Shown: one piece after another, positions 1 to 5,536 of the stretch | Layout of the letters: each line of letters starts with the position of its first letter | How positions within the stretch are numbered: the stretch's first letter is position 1 | Assembly (NCBI GenBank): GCA_046597185.1 | Contig: JBKJLF010000284.1 | Location: forward strand, 1 to 5,628 | DNA: 5,628 nucleotides | From: CAMBDR01 sp046597185 | GTDB lineage: Bacteria; Pseudomonadota; Gammaproteobacteria; Burkholderiales; Burkholderiaceae_D | Reading direction: 5' to 3' | Position numbers and translations under genes: made by a program | Notes under the pieces: model-generated | Database searches by the model: none | Seen by the model: the letters and a program-made list of their open reading frames with translations, nothing else | What the model was told of the DNA's origin: nothing

Positions 1-86
1 GTCAAGCATGGCTTGTTGGGTGATTTTTTGCGGCAACAACTTAAAAATCCAACTATTTCCATGCGGCCAACATAAGCGGAATTTGT

Positions 87-92
87 TACACT
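87..92 (+). promoter_or_regulatory. possible -10 element upstream of the DUF805-pilin gene
   Basis: TACACT lies 50 bases before the start codon at 143 within a T-rich stretch and fits a sigma-70 -10 hexamer at four of six positions. No good -35 hexamer is visible at 16-18 bp upstream, so this is a weak call. The rest of 1-142 holds no convincing gene; the reading frame open from position 8 is only an upstream extension without a ribosome binding site. Confidence 0.25.
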
Positions 93-130
93 TTTTAGCT
101 TTTTGCGTAAGTCCTAAATCACTTACCACC

Positions 131-136
131 AAGGAG
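131..136 (+). promoter_or_regulatory. ribosome binding site that fixes the start at 143
   Basis: AAGGAG ends 6 bases before ATG 143. It decides against the in-frame upstream ATGs at 8 and 61, which would add a non-membrane leader and break the alignment with the tandem copy, whose ATG (1068) has the same GAGAATAGT stretch in front of it. Confidence 0.85.
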
Positions 137-142
137 AATAGT

Positions 143-979
143 ATGAGCAATCCCTACGCCGCGTCAAATACCAGCATGGATGAAGCCGTGCAGCCAACCT
201 ATGAACCAGAAATCTTTGCGCTCAGTGGCCGATTGGGGCGAATCCGCTTTCTTGCTTATACCATCATCGCGTACATCGTCACCGTGGTAGCCGCTGGCGT
301 GCTGCTCGCGGTGTTAGCCGCCGTAATCGGGGCCAACAATCCAGTCGCTTTTGGCACATTAGCGTTCTTATTGTATTTCCTGCCCTTACTGATTAGTGGC
401 TTTGTTTTGGCAAAACGGCGGTTAAATGACATGGATCAATCCGGCTGGCTGGGCCTGTTACTGCTCATTCCCTTGGTGCATTTTTTCTTCTGGCTGTTCT
501 TATTATTTGCACCCGGTACGCGTGGCCCCAACCGCTACGGTGCAGAACCGTCCGCCAATAACACCGCCTTGATTGTGGTGGCATGTATTTTCCCATTCGT
601 AGGTGTTGCGATGATCGGTATTTTAGCGGCCGTCGCCTTGCCAGCCTATCAAACTTACACCATGAAAGCCAAATTCTCTGAAGTGGTTTTGTCCACCGCA
701 TCGGCAAAAATTGCCGTGGAAATTTGTGCGCAAGACCGTGCTCAACCACAAATTGCAGGTTGCGGAAGCGGTGCCAATGGCGTGCCCCCCGATGTGCGCA
801 CACCCAATGGCATGGTGGCCAGCGTTACCACGGCCGATAACGGCGTCATTACCGCAACCGCCATCAGCGACAAGGGTTTAAAGGGTCAAACTTATATTTT
901 GATTCCAACATTTACTGACGGCAAAGTATCCTGGACCAAAGAAGGTACGTGCAAAACGAATAGCCCCGCAATTTGCTGA
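143..979 (+). CDS. DUF805 membrane protein fused to a type IV pilin-like domain
   Basis: This is a 278-residue inner-membrane protein with two recognisable parts. Residues about 24-136 are DUF805: the entry motif SGRLGRIRF, hydrophobic segments at about 36-64, 68-91 and 102-123, the signature KRRLNDMDQSGW (91-102), and the closing FAPGTRGPNRYGAEP (122-136). Residues about 139-278 resemble a type IV pilin: a fourth hydrophobic helix ending IGILAAVALPAYQTYTMKAK (158-177), then a soluble domain whose tail (NGVITATAISDKGLKGQTYILIP, split here as 233-243 and 244-255) matches the last strands of PilE/PilA-type pilins. Cys195, Cys207, Cys270 and Cys278 could form disulfides in a periplasmic head. 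The G-F/M-T-L-x-E site cut by prepilin peptidase is absent, so incorporation into a pilus fibre is doubtful and the domain is probably displayed from the membrane. The specific function is unknown. A degenerate tandem copy follows 88 bp downstream. Confidence 0.85.
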   Translation: MSNPYAASNTSMDEAVQPTYEPEIFALSGRLGRIRFLAYTIIAYIVTVVAAGVLLAVLAAVIGANNPVAFGTLAFLLYFLPLLISGFVLAKRRLNDMDQSGWLGLLLLIPLVHFFFWLFLLFAPGTRGPNRYGAEPSANNTALIVVACIFPFVGVAMIGILAAVALPAYQTYTMKAKFSEVVLSTASAKIAVEICAQDRAQPQIAGCGSGANGVPPDVRTPNGMVASVTTADNGVITATAISDKGLKGQTYILIPTFTDGKVSWTKEGTCKTNSPAIC

Positions 980-992
980 TCTGGACATAGGT

Positions 993-1020
993 AAGCAGCC
1001 AAATTTACACGGGGCTGCTT
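993..1020 (+). terminator. hairpin between the tandem copies, possible weak terminator
   Basis: AAGCAGCC (993-1000) and GGCTGCTT (1013-1020) form a perfect 8-bp inverted repeat around a 12-nt loop, 13 bases after the stop of the first copy. The downstream side is GCCCCCATGC rather than a T-run, so if it terminates at all it would be weak; it may instead stabilise the 3' end of the first transcript. Confidence 0.4.
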
Positions 1021-1067
1021 GCCCCCATGCTACCTTAAAATCAACAGCTCCCTCCAAAGAGAATAGT

Positions 1068-1911
1068 ATGAGCAACCCCTACACCGCGCCAAATAACAGC
1101 ATGGGTCAAGCCGCGCAAACAACCTTTGAGCCAGAAATCTTTGCGCTGAGAGGCCGATTAGGGCGAGTGCGCTATCTTGCTTATAGCTTCGTTATTAACA
1201 TCGTCATCCTGCTGCTTGGTAGCGTGATAATAGGGGTAGTAGTCGCCATCATCAGGCCCCACAACCCGCGCGTGCTCAGCACACTGGGTTCATTTTTGTA
1301 TGTCCCGATACTGGCACCGATACTGGCGTTTACCATTATTCTGGCAAAACGTCGTTTAAATGATCTGGGTCAATCCGGCTGGCTGAGCTTGTTGCTGATC
1401 GTTCCGTAGGTGAACCTCTTCCTTGGTTTGTACTTGTTATTTGCACCAGGCACGTGCGGCCCCAACCGCTACGGGCCGGAACCGTGTGCCAATAACACCG
1501 CATTGATTGTGGTGGCATGTATGTTCCCGATCTGCATCATGCTCATCAGTATTTTGACCACCATCGTATTACCCATCTACCAAAAAAACACTACAAGAGC
1601 CAAGTTCTCTGAAGTGATTTTGGCCACCGCAGCAGTAAAAACTGCCGTGGAAATTTGCGCACAGGAACATGACCAATGGCAAATCACAGGGTGTGCAGGC
1701 GGCATCAATGGTGTACCGCAAGATGTGACCGTACCCAATGGCAGGGTAGCTAAGCATCACCACGGCCGATAATGGCGTCATTACCGTAACAGCCGTCAAC
1801 ACGGATGGTTTAAATGGGCAAACCTATATTTTGATTCCAAAATTGAATAGCGGCAAAGTATTTTGGACCGTGGAAGGAACTTGCTGGTCGAATTCGCCCC
1901 CCCCAATTTGC
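1068..1911 (+). pseudogene. degenerate tandem copy of the DUF805-pilin fusion gene
   Basis: The sequence aligns end to end with the intact gene at 143-979: MSNPYTAPNNSM leader, EPEIFALRGRLGRVRYLAY, KRRLNDLGQSGW, FAPGTCGPNRYGPEP, NNTALIVVAC and the pilin-like tail NGVITVTAVN. Three lesions break it. First, TAG at 1407-1409 ends the frame after 113 residues; the intact copy has TTG (Leu111) at the aligned position. Second, one extra base near 1749-1756 shifts the frame, after which homology continues in frame +1 from about 1759. Third, the expected stop after NSPPPIC is TAC (1912-1914), so the restored frame would run to TGA 1981-1983. The pilin helix has also drifted (ISILTTIVLPIYQ). The start has the weaker Shine-Dalgarno AAAGAG. 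The in-frame GTG at 1410 directly after the TAG could in principle restart translation, but the later frameshift makes a full product unlikely. A sequencing error could explain one lesion, hardly all three. Confidence 0.85.
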
Positions 1912-1920
1912 TACCCCCCC
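1897..1920 (+). repeat. two poly-C tracts at the end of the pseudogene
   Basis: A run of eight C (1897-1904) and a run of seven C (1914-1920) flank the final ATT TGC codons. The intact copy has only four C in the first position and TGATC in the second. Such runs are prone to slipped-strand change and to base-calling error, which bears on the lost stop codon. Confidence 0.7.
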
Positions 1921-1951
1921 ACAATTGGCAAGCCGACTGATAATCGGCATG

Positions 1952-1973
1952 CTGCCCTCGTCGGGGCAGTTTT
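1952..1973 (+). terminator. intrinsic terminator after the tandem pair
   Basis: CTGCCC (1952-1957) pairs perfectly with GGGCAG (1964-1969) around a 6-nt loop and is followed at once by TTTT (1970-1973). A second small stem, GCCGA/TCGGC (1932-1936 with 1944-1948), stands just before it. This is the clearest Rho-independent terminator in the window and separates the DUF805-pilin pair from the promoter at 2115. Confidence 0.7.
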
Positions 1974-1983
1974 GTGCCTTTGA

Positions 1984-2114
1984 CTGAAATTACGTTTAGC
2001 GATGCTTTTTCCAAACGAAGGTGGTATGCCTGTGGAATACAGTCCCCGGCAGCCGCTGACCTGCCTTGCTGGGCAACGAAGCAGATCTTGCACAGCAACA
2101 CCACAAAAAAACTC
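1984..2114. other. non-coding stretch before the main promoter
   Basis: No supported gene is seen here. A 99-codon frame opens at 1974 but begins inside the terminator, has no ribosome binding site and its product (many K, N, S, T) resembles translated AT-rich spacer. The reverse strand shows only unsupported frames. Confidence 0.6.
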
Positions 2115-2142
2115 TTGACAAAAAAATCAAATGCGTTAAGAT
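2115..2142 (+). promoter_or_regulatory. sigma-70 promoter of the exported-protein operon
   Basis: A perfect -35 TTGACA (2115-2120) is followed after 16 bp by TAAGAT (2137-2142), one mismatch from the -10 consensus. A-tracts at 2105-2111 and 2120-2126 flank the -35 box and may add UP-element-like strength or curvature. Transcription would start near 2149, giving a leader of roughly 120 nt before the start codon at 2273. Confidence 0.75.
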
Positions 2143-2171
2143 TCAACCATTCTGATTTTGGTAAATTTATC

Positions 2172-2197
2172 TTAAATATCATCATAACAATATTTAA
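2172..2197. repeat. AT-rich inverted repeat in the operon leader
   Basis: TTAAATAT (2172-2179) and ATATTTAA (2190-2197) are perfect reverse complements around a 10-bp spacer, located about 23 bp downstream of the inferred transcription start. It could be a regulator binding site or an mRNA hairpin; being only A and T, chance occurrence in an AT-rich leader is also possible. Confidence 0.45.
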
Positions 2198-2260
2198 ATT
2201 GATATCTAATACCAAAACAAGATTCCCGTGTTGTACCACTGTGACCAATGTTGATATTGT

Positions 2261-2265
2261 GAGGA
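2261..2265 (+). promoter_or_regulatory. ribosome binding site for the 3D-domain gene
   Basis: GAGGA ends 7 bases before ATG 2273. This favours ATG 2273 over GTG 2270 or GTG 2276. The ATG at 2268 is followed directly by TGA and so encodes nothing; it is a minimal start-stop (ATGTGA) just ahead of the gene. Confidence 0.6.
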
Positions 2266-2272
2266 CTATGTG

Positions 2273-3487
2273 ATGGTGAACAAAACTCTGAAATTTCTGC
2301 CGCGCTTGTCCGGCGCGCCCCCTTTTTTACACCCGACATGGTACGGTATTTCAGGCTTGAGCTTGGTCGGTCTGGTATGCATCACATTGCCGCCCGACGC
2401 GGCAGCGGCAGCGCCGTGTACAGTGCCCGGCACTTGGGTCAACAGCTCCAACGGTGCGATCACGGTGGCAAACAGCCTGACTGGAAACGTCAAGTTCCCA
2501 TATTGCAGCGCGCAGCACAACCTGACGGTTGCACTAAACGGCACCAACGCGTTTGGCGTGACTGGGGTGTATCTGGGCGGGGCCGATTGCCAAGGTTTTG
2601 CCTGGGCCATGACGTTTGCGCCAAGCTGCGTCAGAACCGACGGCACATTCAGAAACAACGACGGCGGTACGGGCACGGATTTCTGGTCCAAGACCGGGCC
2701 GTTTATTGCCCTGAGTCGCACCAGCCTGACCACCGCCAGCGCCACTGGCACGCCCTTGGGCGGATCGTTTGCGTACACCACCACGCCCGAGGCGGGCGGC
2801 AATTTTGCCACCGTGGCCATGGCAGACGGCGTTACCGCCAGCACCAATCCAAACATTACAAAATTCACCGCGCCCGCTGGCGGCGGTGCCCCCAGCCCCG
2901 GCGGGCTTGAAAAACTGGTCGCAAAATATACCGCCAACGCGGTTGAGGCGAGCAATGACCTGAACCACATCGCTACCTTCGGCATGTCATGCTATATGGT
3001 CGCGCTGGAATCCGATTATGGCAGCGGCCCGAACAACTGCCAGGCCACCACCATCTATGGCACGCGCTATACCGGCACCCTCACCAATCCAAACGGACTG
3101 ACCGGCACTTTCTGTGCCTCGTTCATTGCCAATGTCAGGTTGCAGGGCACTGGCCAGCTCAATTCCGGCAGTTACATCAACTACAGCCCTGCTACCCGCA
3201 CGATGACAACCGTTACCAGCGTGACCGGTGCCGACGGCAGCGCCGTGGTGGCGGGCCGTACCGTAGCGCGTGACCGCGCCATTATCCCCGGTCGCGGTGT
3301 ATTGGTCGATGTCAGCGGCGTGGGGACTGGCCTGCTGGCCAACGACACGGGCGGCGCGATTCGCGGCTATCGGTTGGATCTGTTCAACGGGGCGGGCCGC
3401 GTTGCATGCGCAGGCTATGCCAACCCGATCGGGGTCGGGGTTTGTCAAACATCTCAAGCGGCCTGTCCGGGGAGTACTTTTCAATGA
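2273..3487 (+). CDS. exported 3D-domain protein (MltA/RpfB-like double-psi beta-barrel)
   Basis: This is a 404-residue secreted protein. Residues 1 to about 47 look like a Sec signal peptide with an unusually long N-region, a hydrophobic core (about 23-40) and an AAAAA run before APC. The C-terminal part (about 282-392) reads as a 3D domain: VRLQGTGQLNSG (288-299), VARDRAIIPGRGVLV (331-345), ANDTGGAIRGYRLDLF (356-371). The three aspartates that name the family are Asp334, Asp358 and Asp369. In MltA-type lytic transglycosylases and RpfB/YabE-type proteins this fold acts on peptidoglycan, with an Asp of this set as the catalytic acid in MltA, so glycan-strand cleavage in the periplasm is a reasonable inference. 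Residues 48-281 are rich in Gly, Thr, Asn and Ala and are not recognised. Ten cysteines lie after the signal, consistent with disulfides. The stop overlaps the next start (ATGA, 3484-3487), so the two genes are translationally coupled. Confidence 0.75.
   Translation: MVNKTLKFLPRLSGAPPFLHPTWYGISGLSLVGLVCITLPPDAAAAAPCTVPGTWVNSSNGAITVANSLTGNVKFPYCSAQHNLTVALNGTNAFGVTGVYLGGADCQGFAWAMTFAPSCVRTDGTFRNNDGGTGTDFWSKTGPFIALSRTSLTTASATGTPLGGSFAYTTTPEAGGNFATVAMADGVTASTNPNITKFTAPAGGGAPSPGGLEKLVAKYTANAVEASNDLNHIATFGMSCYMVALESDYGSGPNNCQATTIYGTRYTGTLTNPNGLTGTFCASFIANVRLQGTGQLNSGSYINYSPATRTMTTVTSVTGADGSAVVAGRTVARDRAIIPGRGVLVDVSGVGTGLLANDTGGAIRGYRLDLFNGAGRVACAGYANPIGVGVCQTSQAACPGSTFQ
3469..3474 (+). promoter_or_regulatory. 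ribosome binding site for the propeller gene inside the preceding gene
   Basis: GGGGAG lies within the last codons of the 3D-domain gene and ends 9 bases before ATG 3484. With the ATGA stop/start overlap it supports ATG 3484 over the upstream in-frame ATG at 3406, which would have no signal peptide at its N-terminus. Confidence 0.65.
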
Positions 3488-4572
3488 ACCATCCACTTGC
3501 AACTTTCGCCACCGTCGCACTGGCACTGGCAGCCAGCGCCGCCCACGCCCAAGCAAACGCAACCATCCACACCGTGATGCTGCGTGGCACCACCCTTTGT
3601 ATCGGCTTGCCGCAGCAGCCCTTGCATTGCCTCGCAGATGATAAAACCGCCAAAGCCATGCCGCTCTGGTCGCAGGATGGCACGCGCATCGCCTACATTG
3701 CGCAAGAGCGCAAATCGCCTGCGCTGGCCTGGCTGGTGGTGATTGACCGACACGGCAAACTGCTCTCGAAGAGCGCCATCAAGCCAGAACTACCCGGCGA
3801 AATCCGTAGCGGCATGCGTTTTGTCGAGGCCCTTCAATGGTTGGGCAAGGATAAAATCGTGGTCAGCGGCAGCGTTAACCCGGGCACCACCGAATACAAT
3901 GTGATCGATCTCAGCTCGGGCAAGACGGTCAAGGAATTCTTTGACGATGGTCACGTCACCAGTTTTTCCCCCGACGGCCAGCACTACACCAGCCTCAGCG
4001 GCAGTCCGCACTTTACCCCGACCGCCCAGCGTGCGCCAATCCTCAATATTGATAACGTGGCGGTGCTGAACGATGCAGAACGCTCGCTGGCCTTTCCCGA
4101 TCAGGCGCAATGGTCGCCTGACAGCCGCTCGGTGGCGATTCATGCGGTCGATAGCAGCGGAAATACGCATCATGTGGTGCACTGGAACCTCGGCGCAAAA
4201 CGGGCAACGATAACGCCATTGCCGCTTGCGAGCAGTGCGCCCCAGGCCATGTTCTGGCTTGCCGGCAATCTGCAGGTGCAGCAAAAAGTATTGAATCCGC
4301 ATCCGCTGGCCGCCGACATCGCGCCGGGCTTGGTCAATTTCATCAACCAGGCCTGGCGCAGTTCGCCGGGGCTGCCATTGAATCAATCTGCCGCGCCGAT
4401 TCAGTGGGTGCCAACTGACATGGCCGCCTCGCCTGATCCGCAGGCCAAGGGCAGATCCTTACGCGCCCGACTCGAAAAGGCAGCGCAACCGGGCTCAGGC
4501 GCGCAAGCGGACTTTTGGTGCCAGGATTGCGAGCTGTCTGCCCTGCCAAGGCAAAACGCGCTGACGTACTAA
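3484..4572 (+). CDS. exported TolB/PD40-like beta-propeller protein
   Basis: This is a 362-residue protein with a clear Sec signal peptide: MNHPLATFATVALALAASAA then HA before Gln23. Three blade motifs of the PD40/TolB type are visible: PLWSQDGTRIAYIAQ (60-74), SFSPDGQHYTSLSG (160-173) and AQWSPDSRSVAIHAVD (208-223), each of the form hydrophobic-W/F-S-P/Q-D-G/S followed by a beta-strand. This points to a periplasmic beta-propeller, most likely a binding or scaffold protein rather than an enzyme; it is not TolB itself, since the N-terminal TolB domain and a tol-pal context are missing. Cys39 and Cys49 near the N-terminus and a WCQDC motif (345-349) near the C-terminus could form disulfides. 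The last 60 residues are Pro/Ala/Gln-rich and unlikely to be a blade. It overlaps the 3D-domain gene by four bases, so the two products are probably made together. The partner is unknown. Confidence 0.7.
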   Translation: MNHPLATFATVALALAASAAHAQANATIHTVMLRGTTLCIGLPQQPLHCLADDKTAKAMPLWSQDGTRIAYIAQERKSPALAWLVVIDRHGKLLSKSAIKPELPGEIRSGMRFVEALQWLGKDKIVVSGSVNPGTTEYNVIDLSSGKTVKEFFDDGHVTSFSPDGQHYTSLSGSPHFTPTAQRAPILNIDNVAVLNDAERSLAFPDQAQWSPDSRSVAIHAVDSSGNTHHVVHWNLGAKRATITPLPLASSAPQAMFWLAGNLQVQQKVLNPHPLAADIAPGLVNFINQAWRSSPGLPLNQSAAPIQWVPTDMAASPDPQAKGRSLRARLEKAAQPGSGAQADFWCQDCELSALPRQNALTY

Positions 4573-4623
4573 ATGGCAAAGCAGGACGAAAAAAACACGA
4601 ATCGGCATTCACGCCAAAAAACC

Positions 4624-4629
4624 AGGGAG
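4624..4629 (+). promoter_or_regulatory. ribosome binding site that fixes the PEP-CTERM start
   Basis: AGGGAG ends 9 bases before ATG 4639. The in-frame ATG at 4573, directly after the previous stop, would add 22 mostly charged residues in front of an otherwise standard signal peptide and has no Shine-Dalgarno sequence. Confidence 0.75.
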
Positions 4630-4638
4630 AACATATTC

Positions 4639-5265
4639 ATGAGTATTTTCAGAAAATTGACCACCAGGGCCGCACGGCCCTTGATCGGGCTGGCCGCCTT
4701 GGCCTTGTGCAGTGCCGCCGCTGCTGAACCGCTGCTTTATCAATTGAGCGGCACGGGCAGTGGCATGCTGGGTATGCAAGTGTTTAACAATGCGACGATC
4801 ATGATCGAAGGTCGCGGCGACTCGCTGAACGTGATTGAGATTGATCCGGGCATTTATTTGAATGCGCTTGAATCGGTATCGGTCAGAATTACCGGGCAAG
4901 GCAGTGCGTCGGCGACCGAGGCGTTTTATTTTTTCGTGAACCAGGGCGGTCAAACGGCTGGCTTCACTGTGCGCTCGATTGGCGACATCAACGATTTCAG
5001 CGCAGCGGCACTGGCATCCTGGGATGGCACCACCCGCCTGGGGCCACTATCCGTTTCAAGCAGCCTGCTGGCACCGTTTGACACCGACCACGGCACGTTC
5101 CACTTTAACAATGCGACTGGCCTGAGCTTTATGGCCAGCCCGGTGCCCGAACCCGGCCAGTGGGGCCTGTTGCTGGCTGGTGGCGCGATGCTCGCTGGCG
5201 TGGTGCGCACGCGCAAAAGGGCGGCGGCACCCCAGGTCGGGTTCACATCCGGCCCGGCAGCCTGA
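4639..5265 (+). CDS. PEP-CTERM sorting domain protein
   Basis: This is a 208-residue exported protein. Residues 1-29 form a Sec signal peptide: basic MSIFRKLTTRAARP, core LIGLAALALCSA, AAA before Glu30. The mature part (30-168) is Gly/Ser/Thr/Ala/Asn-rich, low in charge and has no cysteine, typical of structural proteins of this group. The C-terminus carries the PEP-CTERM tripartite signal: VPEP (169-172), hydrophobic WGLLLAGGAMLAGVV (175-189) and basic RTRKR (190-194). Exosortase (EpsH/XrtA family) is expected to recognise this and process the protein on its way to the cell surface, usually in exopolysaccharide-producing bacteria. No exosortase is present in this window. A 14-residue tail after the basic cluster is longer than usual. 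The gene follows the propeller gene after 66 bp with no clear promoter, so cotranscription is likely. The binding partner or role of the mature domain cannot be told. Confidence 0.85.
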   Translation: MSIFRKLTTRAARPLIGLAALALCSAAAAEPLLYQLSGTGSGMLGMQVFNNATIMIEGRGDSLNVIEIDPGIYLNALESVSVRITGQGSASATEAFYFFVNQGGQTAGFTVRSIGDINDFSAAALASWDGTTRLGPLSVSSSLLAPFDTDHGTFHFNNATGLSFMASPVPEPGQWGLLLAGGAMLAGVVRTRKRAAAPQVGFTSGPAA

Positions 5266-5275
5266 CCACAAAAAC

Positions 5276-5293
5276 CTGCCGGTACAGCGGCAG
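5276..5293 (-). terminator. hairpin behind the PEP-CTERM gene, terminator-like only on the - strand
   Basis: CTGCCG (5276-5281) and CGGCAG (5288-5293) make a perfect 6-bp stem with a 6-nt loop, 10 bases after the stop. The + strand side after it lacks T's, but AAAA (5271-5274) precedes it, so on the - strand it reads as stem, G, T-run. No minus-strand gene is seen that would need it; it may end stray antisense transcription or protect the operon's 3' end. Confidence 0.35.
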
Positions 5294-5309
5294 CAAAGCC
5301 AGCACCCGC

Positions 5310-5333
5310 CACATCAAGCACCACATCAAGCAC
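5310..5333. repeat. two perfect tandem copies of a 12-bp unit
   Basis: CACATCAAGCAC occurs at 5310-5321 and again at 5322-5333 with no spacer. It lies in the non-coding gap after the PEP-CTERM gene. A recent slippage duplication is the simplest explanation. Confidence 0.8.
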
Positions 5334-5344
5334 CGCCATCCAGC

Positions 5345-5369
5345 CCAGCGCTCGCGCGCTGTGCGCTGG
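5345..5369. repeat. GC-rich inverted repeat in the intergenic region
   Basis: CCAGCGC (5345-5351) and GCGCTGG (5363-5369) are perfect reverse complements around an 11-nt GC-rich loop. There is no T-run on either side, so it is not a standard intrinsic terminator; it could stabilise the 3' end of the operon mRNA. Confidence 0.45.
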
Positions 5370-5477
5370 ACACCATCCTCACCACAATGGGCACGCCCGG
5401 ATACGTATTTTCCACCATATCGCCCCCCTTCGCGTCAGTGAGTTTGCAATCGGCTTCCCTGCGGCACCAAATCCCGC

Positions 5478-5483
5478 TACAAT
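5478..5483 (+). promoter_or_regulatory. possible -10 element for the gene starting at 5537
   Basis: TACAAT, in the context GCTACAAT, matches the -10 consensus at five of six positions. The hexamer 17 bp upstream is TTCCCT (5455-5460), a poor -35. Transcription would start near 5490, about 47 nt ahead of the start codon. Confidence 0.4.
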
Positions 5484-5490
5484 CCCCGGT

Positions 5491-5509
5491 TTGACAATAA
5501 ATTGACAAT
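5491..5509. promoter_or_regulatory. TTGACAAT direct repeat, 11-bp period
   Basis: TTGACAAT occurs at 5491-5498 and 5502-5509, one helical turn apart. Either copy contains a perfect -35 hexamer, but no good -10 follows either at 16-18 bp. Placed just after the TACAAT element, the pair could instead be a regulator site near the transcription start. Confidence 0.4.
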
Positions 5510-5536
5510 GAGCGCAATTAAACCGGCATCGCCCTT

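Noticed and set aside
8..142. Upstream extension of the first gene to ATG 8
   Set aside because: No ribosome binding site, unlikely composition, and the tandem copy and AAGGAG both place the start at 143.
1974..2273. A 99-codon plus-strand frame in the spacer before the operon
   Set aside because: Starts in the terminator, spans the promoter, and has no ribosome binding site or domain.
2361..2405. Lipoprotein signal at Cys36 of the 3D-domain protein
   Set aside because: The residues before it are GLV, and a lipobox needs a small residue (Gly, Ala or Ser) directly before Cys; a signal peptidase I site near AAAAA is more likely.
2338..2910. A 190-codon plus-strand frame inside the 3D-domain gene
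   Set aside because: Product is rich in R, H, Q and W without any domain; it is an out-of-frame shadow of the supported gene.
2266..2985. A 239-codon minus-strand frame opposite the 3D-domain gene
   Set aside because: The plus-strand frame has a promoter, ribosome binding site, signal peptide and domain; the antisense frame has none and is a codon-bias shadow.
3790..4386. A 198-codon minus-strand frame opposite the propeller gene
   Set aside because: No recognisable domain, and its R/H/G-rich product is typical of antisense translation of a GC-rich gene.
3484..4572. Naming the propeller gene tolB
   Set aside because: Only PD40-like blade motifs are shared; the TolB N-terminal domain and neighbouring tol/pal genes are absent.
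5160..5494. Plus-strand frames covering the end of the PEP-CTERM gene and the spacer
   Set aside because: They start inside the PEP-CTERM gene in other frames, lack ribosome binding sites and give low-complexity H/P/Q/R-rich products.
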